From Lactobacillus melliventris (GTDB lineage Bacteria; Bacillota; Bacilli; Lactobacillales; Lactobacillaceae), in the NCBI RefSeq assembly GCF_013346935.1, contig NZ_JAAEEB010000004.1:186001-250000 (forward strand): a stretch of DNA of 64,000 nt, in the 5' to 3' direction. Positions 6,896-17,508 of the stretch are shown here, piece after piece (position 1 is the first letter of the stretch; the number at the start of each line of letters is the position of its first letter). Both the position numbers and the translations under genes were made by a program. The notes beneath the pieces were generated by a model, which had not been told where the DNA came from, did not search any database, and saw nothing but the letters and a program-made list of their open reading frames with translations.

Positions 6896-9634
6896 TTATT
6901 GTCTGTTAAAAATTATTTGATCAACATAAATTAACTCTGACCTGGGAATTTTCACACTATAATTGTCCTTTATCACACCGAATGCTGAATTTATTTTTTC
7001 AAGGTCTTGACCATGCTCCTTTGCAAATTGTTCTTCAAACTCCGGATTTAAATTATTTTCTTCCTTCCTTATTAAGCGTTCAATCAAATAGCTAACATGA
7101 ACATATAAAGTAAACTTCTTTTGGTTTGATAGTGAAAAGGAAAATTTCCTTTCCAGTTCTTGGATAAAAATAGTAATATTTTCTATTACCTTTGTTGGAT
7201 CCAAGATAGTAACCATGTTGATTGTTTGTTCTAAGGAAAAGTTTTTGACTAAATTATTTGAAATACCGCTAATTTTATCATTTGAAAATGAACCTGCAAG
7301 CCATTCCTTAAATTTTTCAGTTCCCTTATCAGATAATATTTTTTCCAAAAGAATGAAATCAATTCCTTCAATTTGGGGATCTTCAGTGCCTATGATTCCC
7401 ACGACATCGTACATTCTTTTAATTACCTGAACTTTATGAGTGTCTTGCAAAGCTTGAAAATCATAAGGAATAATTTTGATTTTCTTAGTAGGTGGCAAGC
7501 ATCGTTCTAGCAATCGAGCTACGTGAGTTGCAGTTCCTATTCCTGAATAACAAGTTGTTAAAATGGCCTTAACTTTATTTCTTTCTGGGTAGGTTAATTT
7601 AATATCCAGTTGACTTATTTTTCTGGAATTTTCACTTATTTCTCTAAAACTGCGCTTTTTTAAAACACTCTCTCCTACTTCCAATGCTAGTGGAGTAGAA
7701 ACATTGTTCATAAGTAAAATTGGAGCGTTTATTTGACGGGGAAAGAGTTTTTCTATTTCTTTTAACGATCCCATATCTACTAAAATAATTAATCCATGGG
7801 AAATGTCATTGTTCTCACTGTAGTCAATTATTTGGTTAGCTATTTGTTGCGTGCTAACGTTAATTGGCATATCAAATGCATCTAGAGTGTGTGTATTAAG
7901 TAATCTGTTAACAACATTCACAATGCTTCCCGCTGTAGCATAACCGTGTGCAATGACAATTGCTTTAATTAAACCCGTTTTAGTAATTATTTCTAATTTG
8001 TTCAAATAGATAGTTAGTAAAACGTAGTCAATTTCGTTTAGGTCAATGTCAAGATTATCCTTAATCAGAGTTATCAAGCGATTAACATATTGATAAACGT
8101 CAGAATATCTCTGCTGTACATCCTTATTAAGATCACTCAAATCCTGCATATCCTTCAATTCTGTATTATCTAAGCGAATTTTTTGTCTTTCAAATAGATA
8201 ATAGCTAACCGCATAAATGGCATTGCCACTAATTTTCAATTGATATGCATTTTTTAACTGATCAAAAAGTCTTTTAACACTTTCAATTACATAAGATAAA
8301 AAAGGTATTTGTTTACTATTATCTTTTTCAAAAAGCAATGTATCGAATAGCTGATAAACAACCTGTTTCAGTTTTGATTCACATTGATGTAAATCATGAT
8401 TACTTTGCACATAAGTCGATAATATTCTTTTTAAACTTTTTAGAAAAACTTGTTTTTCAGGTGTATTACGTGCTATTAGATCTTCCAATTCAGTGTCATT
8501 ATTAATTACAATTGAATTTCTTTGTGAATGATAGGTATCAATTTTACTGTTACTCAAAACCTCATCAGGTAAAAATGAAGCAGTAATTGATATTTCTTTT
8601 TCATTTTTATTTTCTGCATTGGCTCTTGCAATCGTCAGCTTAATTGCATTCTTTAAGTCACCAATATTTCCAGTGGGTTCATAATTAGCAAGCATTTTCA
8701 AAACCTGACTACTTACATTTAGCGTTTTACCAATTTTTTTCTGTTCATTTTTAAGCAAAGTAAAAACTAGATTTTGTCGTTCCTCCCTGCTTCTTTGCCT
8801 TAGAGGTGGCAAAGTAATTTTGACTGGAATTCGGCGCATAAAAGTAGTCAAAAAATTAGTATCCAGGTCTGCCGTGGTAGCAAAGCATAATCTGACATTC
8901 ACTTTTTTGCCTTTTTGCGTTTCACCAACCGGATATACAATTCCCTGGTCAAGATACGTAAATAGCTTTTCTTGTCCCTTTGAACCCAGCCTATGAACCT
9001 CATCTAAAAAGAGAATACCACCATCGGCTTCCACGAAAGCACCTTCATGATCAAAATCTGCTCCTGTAAAAGCACCTTTTTTATAACCAAATAAATTACT
9101 GGTTAATAATTCTGGGTTATCTGCATACTGAGCGCAATTAACAGTAATAAACGGGGCATTTGGCTTAATGAGCTTTTGTGTACGACAAAATTGATTGATT
9201 AAACTAACTAAATAACTTTTGCCTGTTCCACTTTCCCCAGTTATAAGCAAAGGCAACCCACCATTTGGATATAAAACAGCTGCTCGCACTCTTTCAACAC
9301 TTTCTTTCAGACTGGGATTTATTTGTGTTAGTCTTTTTAAAACATCTTTATTATTATTTTCTTGCTCTATTTTCGCTACGGATTGATAAATATTGTTTTT
9401 GAGACGAAAATTATTCCTTTCAAATTCTGCCTTATGAATAAAATGCACAGGTCGAGTTTCAATTTTTACCAATTTATGTTCTTTTGTTAGTTGATTTAAG
9501 TACAAACTAACCGTATTACGCTTTGCATTCAAAGCCTTGGCAACACCACCAGCTGTTAAATCTGCATTTAATTCTTTCAAATCTATTGTTTTGGTTTTAG
9601 CATCCAAATAACGTAAAATTTCATCTTTTAGCAT
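6896..9634 (-). CDS. levR: LevR/ManR-type sigma-54-dependent activator with PRD domains
   Basis: Enhancer-binding activator (912 aa). Order of parts: N-terminal winged helix-turn-helix (about 1-65); AAA+ domain with Walker A GESGTGKS (133-140), the sigma-54 contact loop GAFTGA (187-192) and Walker B GGILFLDE (205-212); a first PRD around 430-540; an EIIA-mannose-like domain with IAHGYATA; an EIIB-like domain with the TTCYSGIGTA Cys loop; and a C-terminal PRD with HVSYLIERL. Family members are phosphorylated by HPr and the cognate PTS, so they switch on the operon when sugar is present. Start: ATG 9634 has AGAGG 5 bases upstream, while the ATG at 9688 would fall in the likely -10 box. It lies upstream of the lev operon on the same strand. 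Confidence 0.92.
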   Translation of the reverse strand: MLKDEILRYLDAKTKTIDLKELNADLTAGGVAKALNAKRNTVSLYLNQLTKEHKLVKIETRPVHFIHKAEFERNNFRLKNNIYQSVAKIEQENNNKDVLKRLTQINPSLKESVERVRAAVLYPNGGLPLLITGESGTGKSYLVSLINQFCRTQKLIKPNAPFITVNCAQYADNPELLTSNLFGYKKGAFTGADFDHEGAFVEADGGILFLDEVHRLGSKGQEKLFTYLDQGIVYPVGETQKGKKVNVRLCFATTADLDTNFLTTFMRRIPVKITLPPLRQRSREERQNLVFTLLKNEQKKIGKTLNVSSQVLKMLANYEPTGNIGDLKNAIKLTIARANAENKNEKEISITASFLPDEVLSNSKIDTYHSQRNSIVINNDTELEDLIARNTPEKQVFLKSLKRILSTYVQSNHDLHQCESKLKQVVYQLFDTLLFEKDNSKQIPFLSYVIESVKRLFDQLKNAYQLKISGNAIYAVSYYLFERQKIRLDNTELKDMQDLSDLNKDVQQRYSDVYQYVNRLITLIKDNLDIDLNEIDYVLLTIYLNKLEIITKTGLIKAIVIAHGYATAGSIVNVVNRLLNTHTLDAFDMPINVSTQQIANQIIDYSENNDISHGLIILVDMGSLKEIEKLFPRQINAPILLMNNVSTPLALEVGESVLKKRSFREISENSRKISQLDIKLTYPERNKVKAILTTCYSGIGTATHVARLLERCLPPTKKIKIIPYDFQALQDTHKVQVIKRMYDVVGIIGTEDPQIEGIDFILLEKILSDKGTEKFKEWLAGSFSNDKISGISNNLVKNFSLEQTINMVTILDPTKVIENITIFIQELERKFSFSLSNQKKFTLYVHVSYLIERLIRKEENNLNPEFEEQFAKEHGQDLEKINSAFGVIKDNYSVKIPRSELIYVDQIIFNRQ

Positions 9635-9686
9635 GTTGACCTCTATATTTAAACAATTTGTTAAACCGCAAACACCTTCAAACGTC

Positions 9687-9715
9687 ATTGTAAACTATAT
9701 TTTTCAACTATTCAG
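9687..9715 (-). promoter_or_regulatory. Candidate sigma-A promoter of levR
   Basis: TACAAT (9687-9692) and CTGAAT (9710-9715) are 17 bases apart on the minus strand. The position, about 53 bases upstream of the ATG at 9634, supports that start codon. Confidence 0.5.
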
Positions 9716-9860
9716 AGCTTTTTTACCTCAGAAAACTGTGAATTGTCGCTAATACGAAATCTTTTGTTTGCCTTAACTGATTTTGAATGATCAAAGGCTA
9801 AAAAATAATTTTTTCTGAATTTTTTAGTGTGAAGAAACTTGAACTAGTGTGAGAACACAA

Positions 9861-9893
9861 AAAAGACTTGAGCAGTCAAACTCCAAGTCTTTT
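9861..9893 (-). terminator. Terminator of murA
   Basis: A 10-bp stem (AAAAGACTTG at 9861-9870 with its complement at 9884-9893) around a 13-nt loop, followed on the minus strand by TTTTTTGTG. It lies 24 bases after the murA stop. Confidence 0.85.
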
Positions 9894-9916
9894 ATTACAA
9901 TTGATTTATTAAAATT

Positions 9917-11191
9917 TTATTCATTAAGTGCATCCTGGATTTTTACATCCGCACCAAGTAGGCGGAGTTTTTCTTGCACGCGATCATAACCACGGAGAAT
10001 ATTATCAGCATTGTCAATTACAGTCTCGCCATCTGCCATCAAACCAGCTATCATTAAGCAGGCTCCTGCACGAATTTCACCAGCTGAAACATTCGTACCA
10101 TGAAGTTTAGCAGTTGGATGAATCAAAATAATATTATCTTCCACTTTAATGTCCGCACCCATTTTACGCAACTGCTCAATGTGACCGATTCTTTTAGGAT
10201 AAATCTGGTCAATAATCACGCCTTCACCGGACTTGGCAGAAAGCAGAAGCGGAGTCACCGGCTGCTGCAAATCTGTCGCAAATCCCGGATAAGAAGACGT
10301 GCGAATTTGTGTCATTTTTAAATCGCCAGCAGGATAAACATAAAGGGAATCTTCAGTTGCATCAATTACTACACCCATTTCTTCCACCTTGGCTAAATAA
10401 GAATCAAGGTGCTCCTCAATAATATTATGAATGCAGATGCCATTGCCAATGCAACCGGCAAGGGAAATATAAGTGCCCGCTTCAATTCGATCAGGAATTA
10501 TTGTATGAGGGGTTTTAGCTTGCAGCTGCTTAACTCCTTCAATCCTAATCGAATCCGTTCCGGCACCCCTGATAATTGCTCCCATATTATTTAAAAACGT
10601 AGCCAAGTCAATTATTTCAGGTTCTTTAGCAGCATTATCAATAATAGTTTGTCCCTTAGCGGTTACTGATGCCATAATTATATTCATTGTTGCGCCTACA
10701 GAAGGCATTGCTAAATGAATAGTAGCACCATGGAGCCCTTCTGCAGGGGAAGTAATTTTTATTTGATCATTCTCATTTTTTACACATGCGCCTAAGGCTT
10801 CAAACCCCTTTATATGTTGATCTATGGGGCGGGGACCAATATCATCTCCACCAGGGAAGCCCACAACAGCCTTACCAAAACGACCAAGAAGGGCACCCAT
10901 AAAATAATAAGATGCACGCAAACTCTTGATTTTACCACTTGGCAATGGGCTCATCTTAATGTGTTCTGGATTGATACGCAATGTTGTATTGTGAAAATCA
11001 CTCACAACATCCATTTCACTGAGCAGATCCATTAAGTTGTCAACATCTGCAATCTTTGGAACACCTTCCAAAGTTACTGGTGTACGCGACAATATAGATG
11101 CTGGAATTAATGCGACCGTTGAATTTTTGGCACCACCAATCCAGACATCACCCTGCAGGGGCTTTCCACCATGAATTATCATTTGCTTCAT
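9917..11191 (-). CDS. murA: UDP-N-acetylglucosamine 1-carboxyvinyltransferase with Asp at the fosfomycin-target position
   Basis: MurA (424 aa) adds enolpyruvate from PEP to UDP-GlcNAc, the first committed step of peptidoglycan synthesis. K22-N23 (GGAKNS), R92 (LRAS), the TDLQQP Asp and the I-R-A-G-A-C-L segment near the C-terminus match the active-site framework. In the mobile loop the usual P-G-G-C is P-G-G-D (residues 113-116, followed by DIGPRP), so the Cys alkylated by fosfomycin (Cys115 in E. coli) is replaced by Asp116. The same Cys-to-Asp change is known in mycobacterial and chlamydial MurA, which remain active and resist fosfomycin. The codon is unambiguous at 10844-10846. Lactobacilli often carry two MurA; whether another exists cannot be told. 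Confidence 0.93.
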   Translation of the reverse strand: MKQMIIHGGKPLQGDVWIGGAKNSTVALIPASILSRTPVTLEGVPKIADVDNLMDLLSEMDVVSDFHNTTLRINPEHIKMSPLPSGKIKSLRASYYFMGALLGRFGKAVVGFPGGDDIGPRPIDQHIKGFEALGACVKNENDQIKITSPAEGLHGATIHLAMPSVGATMNIIMASVTAKGQTIIDNAAKEPEIIDLATFLNNMGAIIRGAGTDSIRIEGVKQLQAKTPHTIIPDRIEAGTYISLAGCIGNGICIHNIIEEHLDSYLAKVEEMGVVIDATEDSLYVYPAGDLKMTQIRTSSYPGFATDLQQPVTPLLLSAKSGEGVIIDQIYPKRIGHIEQLRKMGADIKVEDNIILIHPTAKLHGTNVSAGEIRAGACLMIAGLMADGETVIDNADNILRGYDRVQEKLRLLGADVKIQDALNE

Positions 11192-11320
11192 TGGCGAAAA
11201 AATCCTTTTCTATTTCGTTTAGTCATAATAATGTTATAGGAATTTAACAGAAAAAACAAGAGAAGACCTTTGCCTTCCCTCACCCAAAAATCTGGTTTTT
11301 GTATTATTCAACTTTGCCAA

Positions 11321-12973
<1,653 letters not shown>

Positions 12974-12982
12974 TCAAAAAAT

Positions 12983-13061
12983 AAAAAAGCTCCCTCACGG
13001 GAGCTTAAACGCACATAACGTGCCCAAATAAAATACTATCTATTTTAGGACGCAAAGTCAA
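12983..13061 (-). promoter_or_regulatory. pyrG promoter and CTP-sensing attenuation leader
   Basis: On the minus strand TTGACT (13056-13061) and TAGTAT (13033-13038) are 17 bases apart. Seven bases after the -10 box the transcript would start GGGC (first G at 13025). A terminator hairpin follows: AAGCTCCC/GGGAGCTT with a 4-base loop (12987-13006) and a T6 tail. This is the architecture of Bacillus pyrG: when CTP is low, polymerase slips at the initial GGG, adds extra G residues, and the G-run pairs with the C/U-rich 5' arm (GCUCCC) to block termination. Confidence 0.88.
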
Positions 13062-13066
13062 GAAAA

Positions 13067-13621
13067 TTATTCATTGTCATCTTCGTCGTCATCATCGTTT
13101 AATTCTGATAACTGACCTTCAATACCATCCGGTAAGTCTTCATCATCGTCATCATCAGTATTGACATAATCATCGTCATCATCAAAGTCATCAGGCTCAT
13201 CATCAGCAGTGGCATCCAGATCCTCATCTTCTGGATCATCATTGTCATAATCAATGATATCATCGCTGCCAGTAGCACTTGCCAAAAAGGCATTAACTTT
13301 CTTATGGTGAGTCCGAGTATCTTCTTCATCCTCATCTTCAGGATGGTTAACCTCTTCATCTACAGATTCATACGGGAACCATGAACGAAGAGCCCACACA
13401 TTTTCACCCATTGAAATAAATTCACCATCGGTGTTCATGTCAGTATAGAATTGGGGCAAACGTTCCCTTATTTCTTCATCGCTCACACCTAAGTACTTTT
13501 GCACAGCGTTAACAATATCTGCAAAAGCCATTCTCTTATTGTTATCCTCTAAAATTGCGCGAGCAACTTCAATCATTGATAATTCATTGCGATTTTTATT
13601 TTTAAAGTCGTTTAATCCCAC
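13067..13621 (-). CDS. rpoE: RNA polymerase delta subunit
   Basis: Delta subunit of RNA polymerase (184 aa), a Gram-positive-specific factor that promotes polymerase release and recycling. The N-terminal winged-helix HARE-HTH domain (about 1-90) contains MAFADIVNAVQKYLG and W-A-L-R-S-W-F-P-Y; the rest is an unstructured acidic tail dominated by Asp and Glu. The start is GTG, with AGAGG 9 bases upstream. Gene order delta then CTP synthase is typical for Firmicutes. Confidence 0.95.
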   Translation of the reverse strand: MGLNDFKNKNRNELSMIEVARAILEDNNKRMAFADIVNAVQKYLGVSDEEIRERLPQFYTDMNTDGEFISMGENVWALRSWFPYESVDEEVNHPEDEDEEDTRTHHKKVNAFLASATGSDDIIDYDNDDPEDEDLDATADDEPDDFDDDDDYVNTDDDDDEDLPDGIEGQLSELNDDDDEDDNE

Positions 13622-13668
13622 AATTGTATTCCTCTCTTTTAAACAGTCTTTTTTATTTTACTAGGCGT

Positions 13669-14073
13669 TCATGTAAAAATCAATGTGACGGTATAATTAC
13701 CTATTAAGTATAGACCACTGTAAAGGTTATATTCAATCTGAAGTTCATGGGAATTATTATTTTTAGAAAAAAATTTAATAAATTCAGTTGTACTTTGCAG
13801 ATCCATTTGATAGCCTTGTGCCACATAGCGACAATCTTTACGTTCGCCAACTATAAAATGTAACTGCGAGTAATTATTCTGGTCACTGCCACGCCTAATA
13901 ATCACATTATTTTCTCTAATCAGTATTTTAACCGGTACCTGGCCATCTTCCAAGTATGAAACTCTGGTAGTTTCACCTGATTCAATTAGTTCTCCTTGGC
14001 ATTTCTTAGTAAAAGTTTCGCTTTCTTTTCCTTGAGTTATTCTACTAGTAAAATCAATTTTTACTTTAGTCAT
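13669..14073 (-). CDS. DUF1934 family beta-barrel protein
   Basis: Small protein (134 aa) of the DUF1934/YwiB group, predicted to form a lipocalin-like beta-barrel. Alternating polar and hydrophobic strands run through the whole chain, with T-K-V-K-I-D-F-T-S-R-I at the start and L-I-G-N-Y-T-V-T-L near the end. The biochemical role is unknown. It lies 47 bases upstream of rpoE on the same strand, an arrangement common in lactobacilli, and may be cotranscribed. The ribosome site is weak. Confidence 0.75.
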   Translation of the reverse strand: MTKVKIDFTSRITQGKESETFTKKCQGELIESGETTRVSYLEDGQVPVKILIRENNVIIRRGSDQNNYSQLHFIVGERKDCRYVAQGYQMDLQSTTEFIKFFSKNNNSHELQIEYNLYSGLYLIGNYTVTLIFT

Positions 14074-14097
14074 CTATCTGATTCTTTGTAATAAAAA

Positions 14098-14118
14098 AGC
14101 CAACCATCACGATTAGCT
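14098..14118 (-). terminator. Hairpin with T tail before the DUF1934 gene
   Basis: On the minus strand AGCTAATC and GGTTGGCT pair over 8 positions (with G-U pairs) around a 5-nt loop and run into TTTTTT. It probably ends the upstream MFS transcript. It is only 25 bases from the DUF1934 ATG, so attenuation of that gene is also possible. Confidence 0.6.
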
Positions 14119-14189
14119 AATATAATTTAACATCCTTCTTAATTTTAGCAGAAAATATTATAAAACAAATTATTTTTTAACACCACTAA

Positions 14190-15377
14190 TTAGTTTTTTT
14201 TAGGTGCTGACAGCAAAATATTAATACCACCAATTATAATTAGGCTTGTACTAATAACAACAATAAATTTTTCACCAAGATGATCAAGAATTACTCCGGC
14301 AACAACTGACGAAATCGGTCCACCAATATTGGCAAACGTCCTGATAGTCGTCAAAACTCGTCCTAAGTAATTATCAGAAGTCGAAGTTTGAATAATAGAT
14401 TCTTCAAGGACATTATGAATACTGGTTGCAGGGCCAAACAGGAAAAGCAGGATACAAAGCATAACCATATTCTTTAGGAAAAAGAGCATAATAATGATAG
14501 GTATAGCGCTAATAATCCAGGCCCAACCAATTGTTTTAATTTTGGCTTTCATTTTGCCACCGATGACAGCACCAAGAATTATTCCTACCAGTATACAAAT
14601 GTAAAAAGTGCTATAAAGTGCAGGTTGTCCTGCCTTTGCGGCTATACGAGGCAAAATCAAGATCAGTGCAGGTTGTGCAAATGAATATAGTACGCTGGAC
14701 CAAAGATAGTGAAACAAAAAGCTGTTTCCCTTTATGTAACGGTATCCGTTGAGAATTTTTTGCCAATATTTTGTTAAGCCTTCATCTTTATTCTCTTTTT
14801 CTTTAACTACATTGTGAACAGGAATATTTCTTAGAGCTCTAATTAGTAATAAAAGTCCGAGCAAGCTTAAGCATGAACAAGCTAAAATAATATCTCCACT
14901 TGACAAAAAGGCCAGTAATGCGCCAGAAAGTGCAGTACCACCAACATTGACCAGCTGATCAACAATATTAATCTGGGAAATGATACTGGTCATTTCGCTT
15001 TCGTCTAACACAGATTCTTTTAAAATAGCCCGATCAGCAGGACCAAAAAACTCATCACAAATGGACAGAAGCCCGGCAATAATAATGGCAAAAGCGTAAT
15101 ATTTACTAAAGTAAATCATTGTGGCCGTTAACATAAAAAGTAGGACTACTTGGATCACCATTGAATAAATACTGGTTTTCTTGAAAGAATGATTGTCAAT
15201 GAATGGCCCATAAAAAATAGAAAGGGCTGCAGTTATTGTGAAAATGGCATTGGTAATACCAACAACAGATGAACTCTTAGATTGTATTTGGATCCACCAA
15301 ATAAATACCATACCAAAAAGTGAGTTGCCTAAACCACTGACTAATCGGGAAAGTAAGTACGGTCTTTTTTCTAACAT
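14190..15377 (-). CDS. MFS efflux transporter (MFS_3/Mef-like)
   Basis: Membrane transporter (395 aa) with about 12 hydrophobic segments and the early S-R-L-V-S-G-L-G-N-S-L-F-G-M motif of the MFS_3 group, which contains macrolide exporters of the Mef type. Substrate cannot be read. The ATG follows AGAGGAAAA. It sits 128 bases downstream of an ABC exporter on the same strand, in the locus headed by an Rgg regulator, so export of a toxic compound or of a signal peptide are both possible. A hairpin terminator follows at 14098-14118. Confidence 0.75.
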   Translation of the reverse strand: MLEKRPYLLSRLVSGLGNSLFGMVFIWWIQIQSKSSSVVGITNAIFTITAALSIFYGPFIDNHSFKKTSIYSMVIQVVLLFMLTATMIYFSKYYAFAIIIAGLLSICDEFFGPADRAILKESVLDESEMTSIISQINIVDQLVNVGGTALSGALLAFLSSGDIILACSCLSLLGLLLLIRALRNIPVHNVVKEKENKDEGLTKYWQKILNGYRYIKGNSFLFHYLWSSVLYSFAQPALILILPRIAAKAGQPALYSTFYICILVGIILGAVIGGKMKAKIKTIGWAWIISAIPIIIMLFFLKNMVMLCILLFLFGPATSIHNVLEESIIQTSTSDNYLGRVLTTIRTFANIGGPISSVVAGVILDHLGEKFIVVISTSLIIIGGINILLSAPKKN

Positions 15378-15505
15378 GATTTTTCCTCTAAAGCTTAGCT
15401 TGTTAATATCGTTTTAAAAAAGTGTTTAAAATAAATAATCGTTTGTTCTTTAAATGTTTCAAGTCATATTTAAGTTAGATTTACAAAAGAGTTACTTTTA
15501 ATAAG

Positions 15506-17110
15506 TTAAACAGTTATGATTTGGTCAAACTTATCTTTATTTTCTTCATGTAATTGATGACTGACAAACACAACAGTAATTTTGGGCTGATTTAAAAAGT
15601 CATTTTCAACTTTGATAGCTCCAGCTTTATCTAAGCTGCTAGTCGATTCATCCAGTAAGAATAACTTACGATTGCGTAACAATCCTCGAGCTAAAGCCAA
15701 ACGTTGCTTTTGCCCACCAGATAAACTAGCGCCACCTTCGCCAACTGGGGTATCTAATTTTTGCGGCAAAGTGCTGACAAAATCCCATAGATCAGCCTTT
15801 TCCAATGCAGATTTTATTTCTTCGTCAGTAAAATGCTGGCCAAGTTCCAGATTATAGCGCACTGTATCATTAAAAAGATATGCTGTTTGATCAATGTAAA
15901 CTATGTTAGACCGTAATGCATTATTATCAATGTTTCTAATCTCAGTTTGGTCTATTTGAAGATCACCTGTATAGTCGGTCAACCTACCAGCTAAAATTTT
16001 TAATAGCGTACTCTTACCACTACCTGATTCTCCATCAACAGCAATTTTTTGACCATCATGAATGGTAAAGTTGAGTGGCTTTTTAAATACTGGCTTACCT
16101 GGATGATAAGTAATTTGTAAATTTTTAGCTGTAATATTAATGTCAGCAATTTTACTACCGCCTTGAGTATGAGACTTAAGTGGTTCGTCTAATTGATATT
16201 TGCTAAAAATCGGATTGAGTGCCTGCAATTCAGTCAATATCGGTGCAATAACCGCTAATGAATTAAAAACATTAAAGGCAAGCGAAGTAGATGAATTAAT
16301 TACCCCAATAGTTACCTGCTTTTCTAAAATCAGAAAACCTGTCCAAGCTTGAATAGCTACTTGACTGATAACATTGCTGGCCCCAGCTATACTGCCATTA
16401 TATGAACTGTACTTTGCTTGTCGTACTTTCGCGCCAATTAATTTTTTTATAGCATCGGTAATACGCTTTTCTATTTGCTGTTCCGCAGTGAAAATATTAT
16501 AAGTAGCAAACCCTTGCAAACAATCATTAATTACATTAACCACTTTTTCATTTTCCTTACTAGTAGTGAAGTTGCTGCTGGCGACTTTCTTTCGCACAAG
16601 CTGAGGTAATCCCAAAGTAAAAAGGGTCAAAATGGCTACCAGAGGCAGAAAAGTCCAATTAAATTTTATCAATGCAATTAGAGAAAAAATGGAATCACCA
16701 AAAATTTGTACCATTGAAAATAAATTTGTAAAACCATTTTCTTCAACTAAATTCATGTCATTAGTTAGCCATGATGTGTAAACTCCAGTATCATGTTTTT
16801 CAAACTTGGAAACCGAATAATCTTCTATGTGTTCAATAATATCCTGACGTAACCTTAAGCTAAGAAACTGCACCGTTTTTACGCTCAATACTTGTTCACT
16901 AATTAAGAATACAGTCATTACCAAAAACAATAAGATATTGAGCAAAATGTATTTAAAAAAAGCCTGAAAATCAAGTTTAATTAAGCTATTTAAAATGAAA
17001 ACATTAATTAGTGAATTAAGAACCCGAAAAGCTGAGCAAATCAGTTGGAGAATTACTACCAAAGTTACTTTTGCCGGTTCTTGTTTAACGTATTTAAACA
17101 AATTTTTCAT
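15506..17110 (-). CDS. ABC exporter half-transporter (membrane domain plus ATPase)
   Basis: Fused permease-ATPase (534 aa). Six hydrophobic segments fill about 1-300. The nucleotide-binding domain has Walker A GESGSGKST, signature LSGGQKQR, Walker B LFLLDE and the switch His in VSHQLHEE. The protein would act as a dimer exporting a peptide or hydrophobic compound. Start: ATG 17110 has AGGAG 9 bases upstream; a further in-frame ATG at 17131 has none. The three ABC genes at 33-38 kb share its layout, but this copy is clearly diverged from them. Its place directly downstream of the Rgg/peptide genes makes it a candidate target or exporter of that system. Confidence 0.85.
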   Translation of the reverse strand: MKNLFKYVKQEPAKVTLVVILQLICSAFRVLNSLINVFILNSLIKLDFQAFFKYILLNILLFLVMTVFLISEQVLSVKTVQFLSLRLRQDIIEHIEDYSVSKFEKHDTGVYTSWLTNDMNLVEENGFTNLFSMVQIFGDSIFSLIALIKFNWTFLPLVAILTLFTLGLPQLVRKKVASSNFTTSKENEKVVNVINDCLQGFATYNIFTAEQQIEKRITDAIKKLIGAKVRQAKYSSYNGSIAGASNVISQVAIQAWTGFLILEKQVTIGVINSSTSLAFNVFNSLAVIAPILTELQALNPIFSKYQLDEPLKSHTQGGSKIADINITAKNLQITYHPGKPVFKKPLNFTIHDGQKIAVDGESGSGKSTLLKILAGRLTDYTGDLQIDQTEIRNIDNNALRSNIVYIDQTAYLFNDTVRYNLELGQHFTDEEIKSALEKADLWDFVSTLPQKLDTPVGEGGASLSGGQKQRLALARGLLRNRKLFLLDESTSSLDKAGAIKVENDFLNQPKITVVFVSHQLHEENKDKFDQIITV

Positions 17111-17508
17111 AAGATTTTTCTCCTGGCACAAAGCCTTGTGTCTAAAACAAAAATTAAATATTTTTATTAAAAACTACTTTTGCTTCATTTTAACATAATA
17201 ATTTAATAATAAATTATTTTTGTAAAAAATGCTAGGAAACATAAAGAGCTCCGAAAGTTAATGAACTTTTGGAACTCTTTTAGGTTTGGAAATCATGTAC
17301 TCATAGGAAACAGCAGTTTTAAAAAAATAAATCTAAAATATTAGAATAACTTAAGAAATGTGAATAAAATAAAAAGAGCTAAATGCTTATTATTAAAACG
17401 GTCAACTTAATGACAATTACAAATAACAGCTTTAACTCCTATAATTATTTAACCAATTAACTTAAAACAAAAGAATTACAATATGTTTTAAAAATTTAAT
17501 TTTATTTA
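17111..17508. other. AT-rich intergenic region between the peptide gene and the ABC exporter
   Basis: These 398 bases hold an inverted repeat at 17243-17280 and an A/T-rich stretch (17161-17225) that could contain the ABC promoter, with TAAAAT as possible -10. I found no other start codon with a ribosome site followed by an open frame on either strand. Confidence 0.5.
17243..17280. terminator. Near-perfect hairpin, possible terminator or processing site
   Basis: Two 17-base arms (17243-17259 and 17264-17280, starting AAAGAG and ending CTCTTT) pair with one mismatch and one G-U pair around a 4-base loop. The T tails are weak on both strands. It would separate the peptide transcript from the ABC gene or act as a partial terminator. 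Confidence 0.55.

Noticed and set aside
9660-9674. Possible cre box upstream of levR (TGTTTGCGGTTTAA on the minus strand)
   Set aside because: Two mismatches at fixed positions; not distinguishable from chance beside the better cre-like sites in the window.
13099-13359. 86-codon Met/Leu-rich frame on the same strand as rpoE
   Set aside because: It is the shifted reading of the GAT/GAA-rich acidic tail of the delta subunit and has no ribosome site.
17243-17280. Riboswitch-like leader upstream of the ABC exporter
   Set aside because: Only one simple hairpin is visible, with no alternative pairing or known riboswitch consensus.
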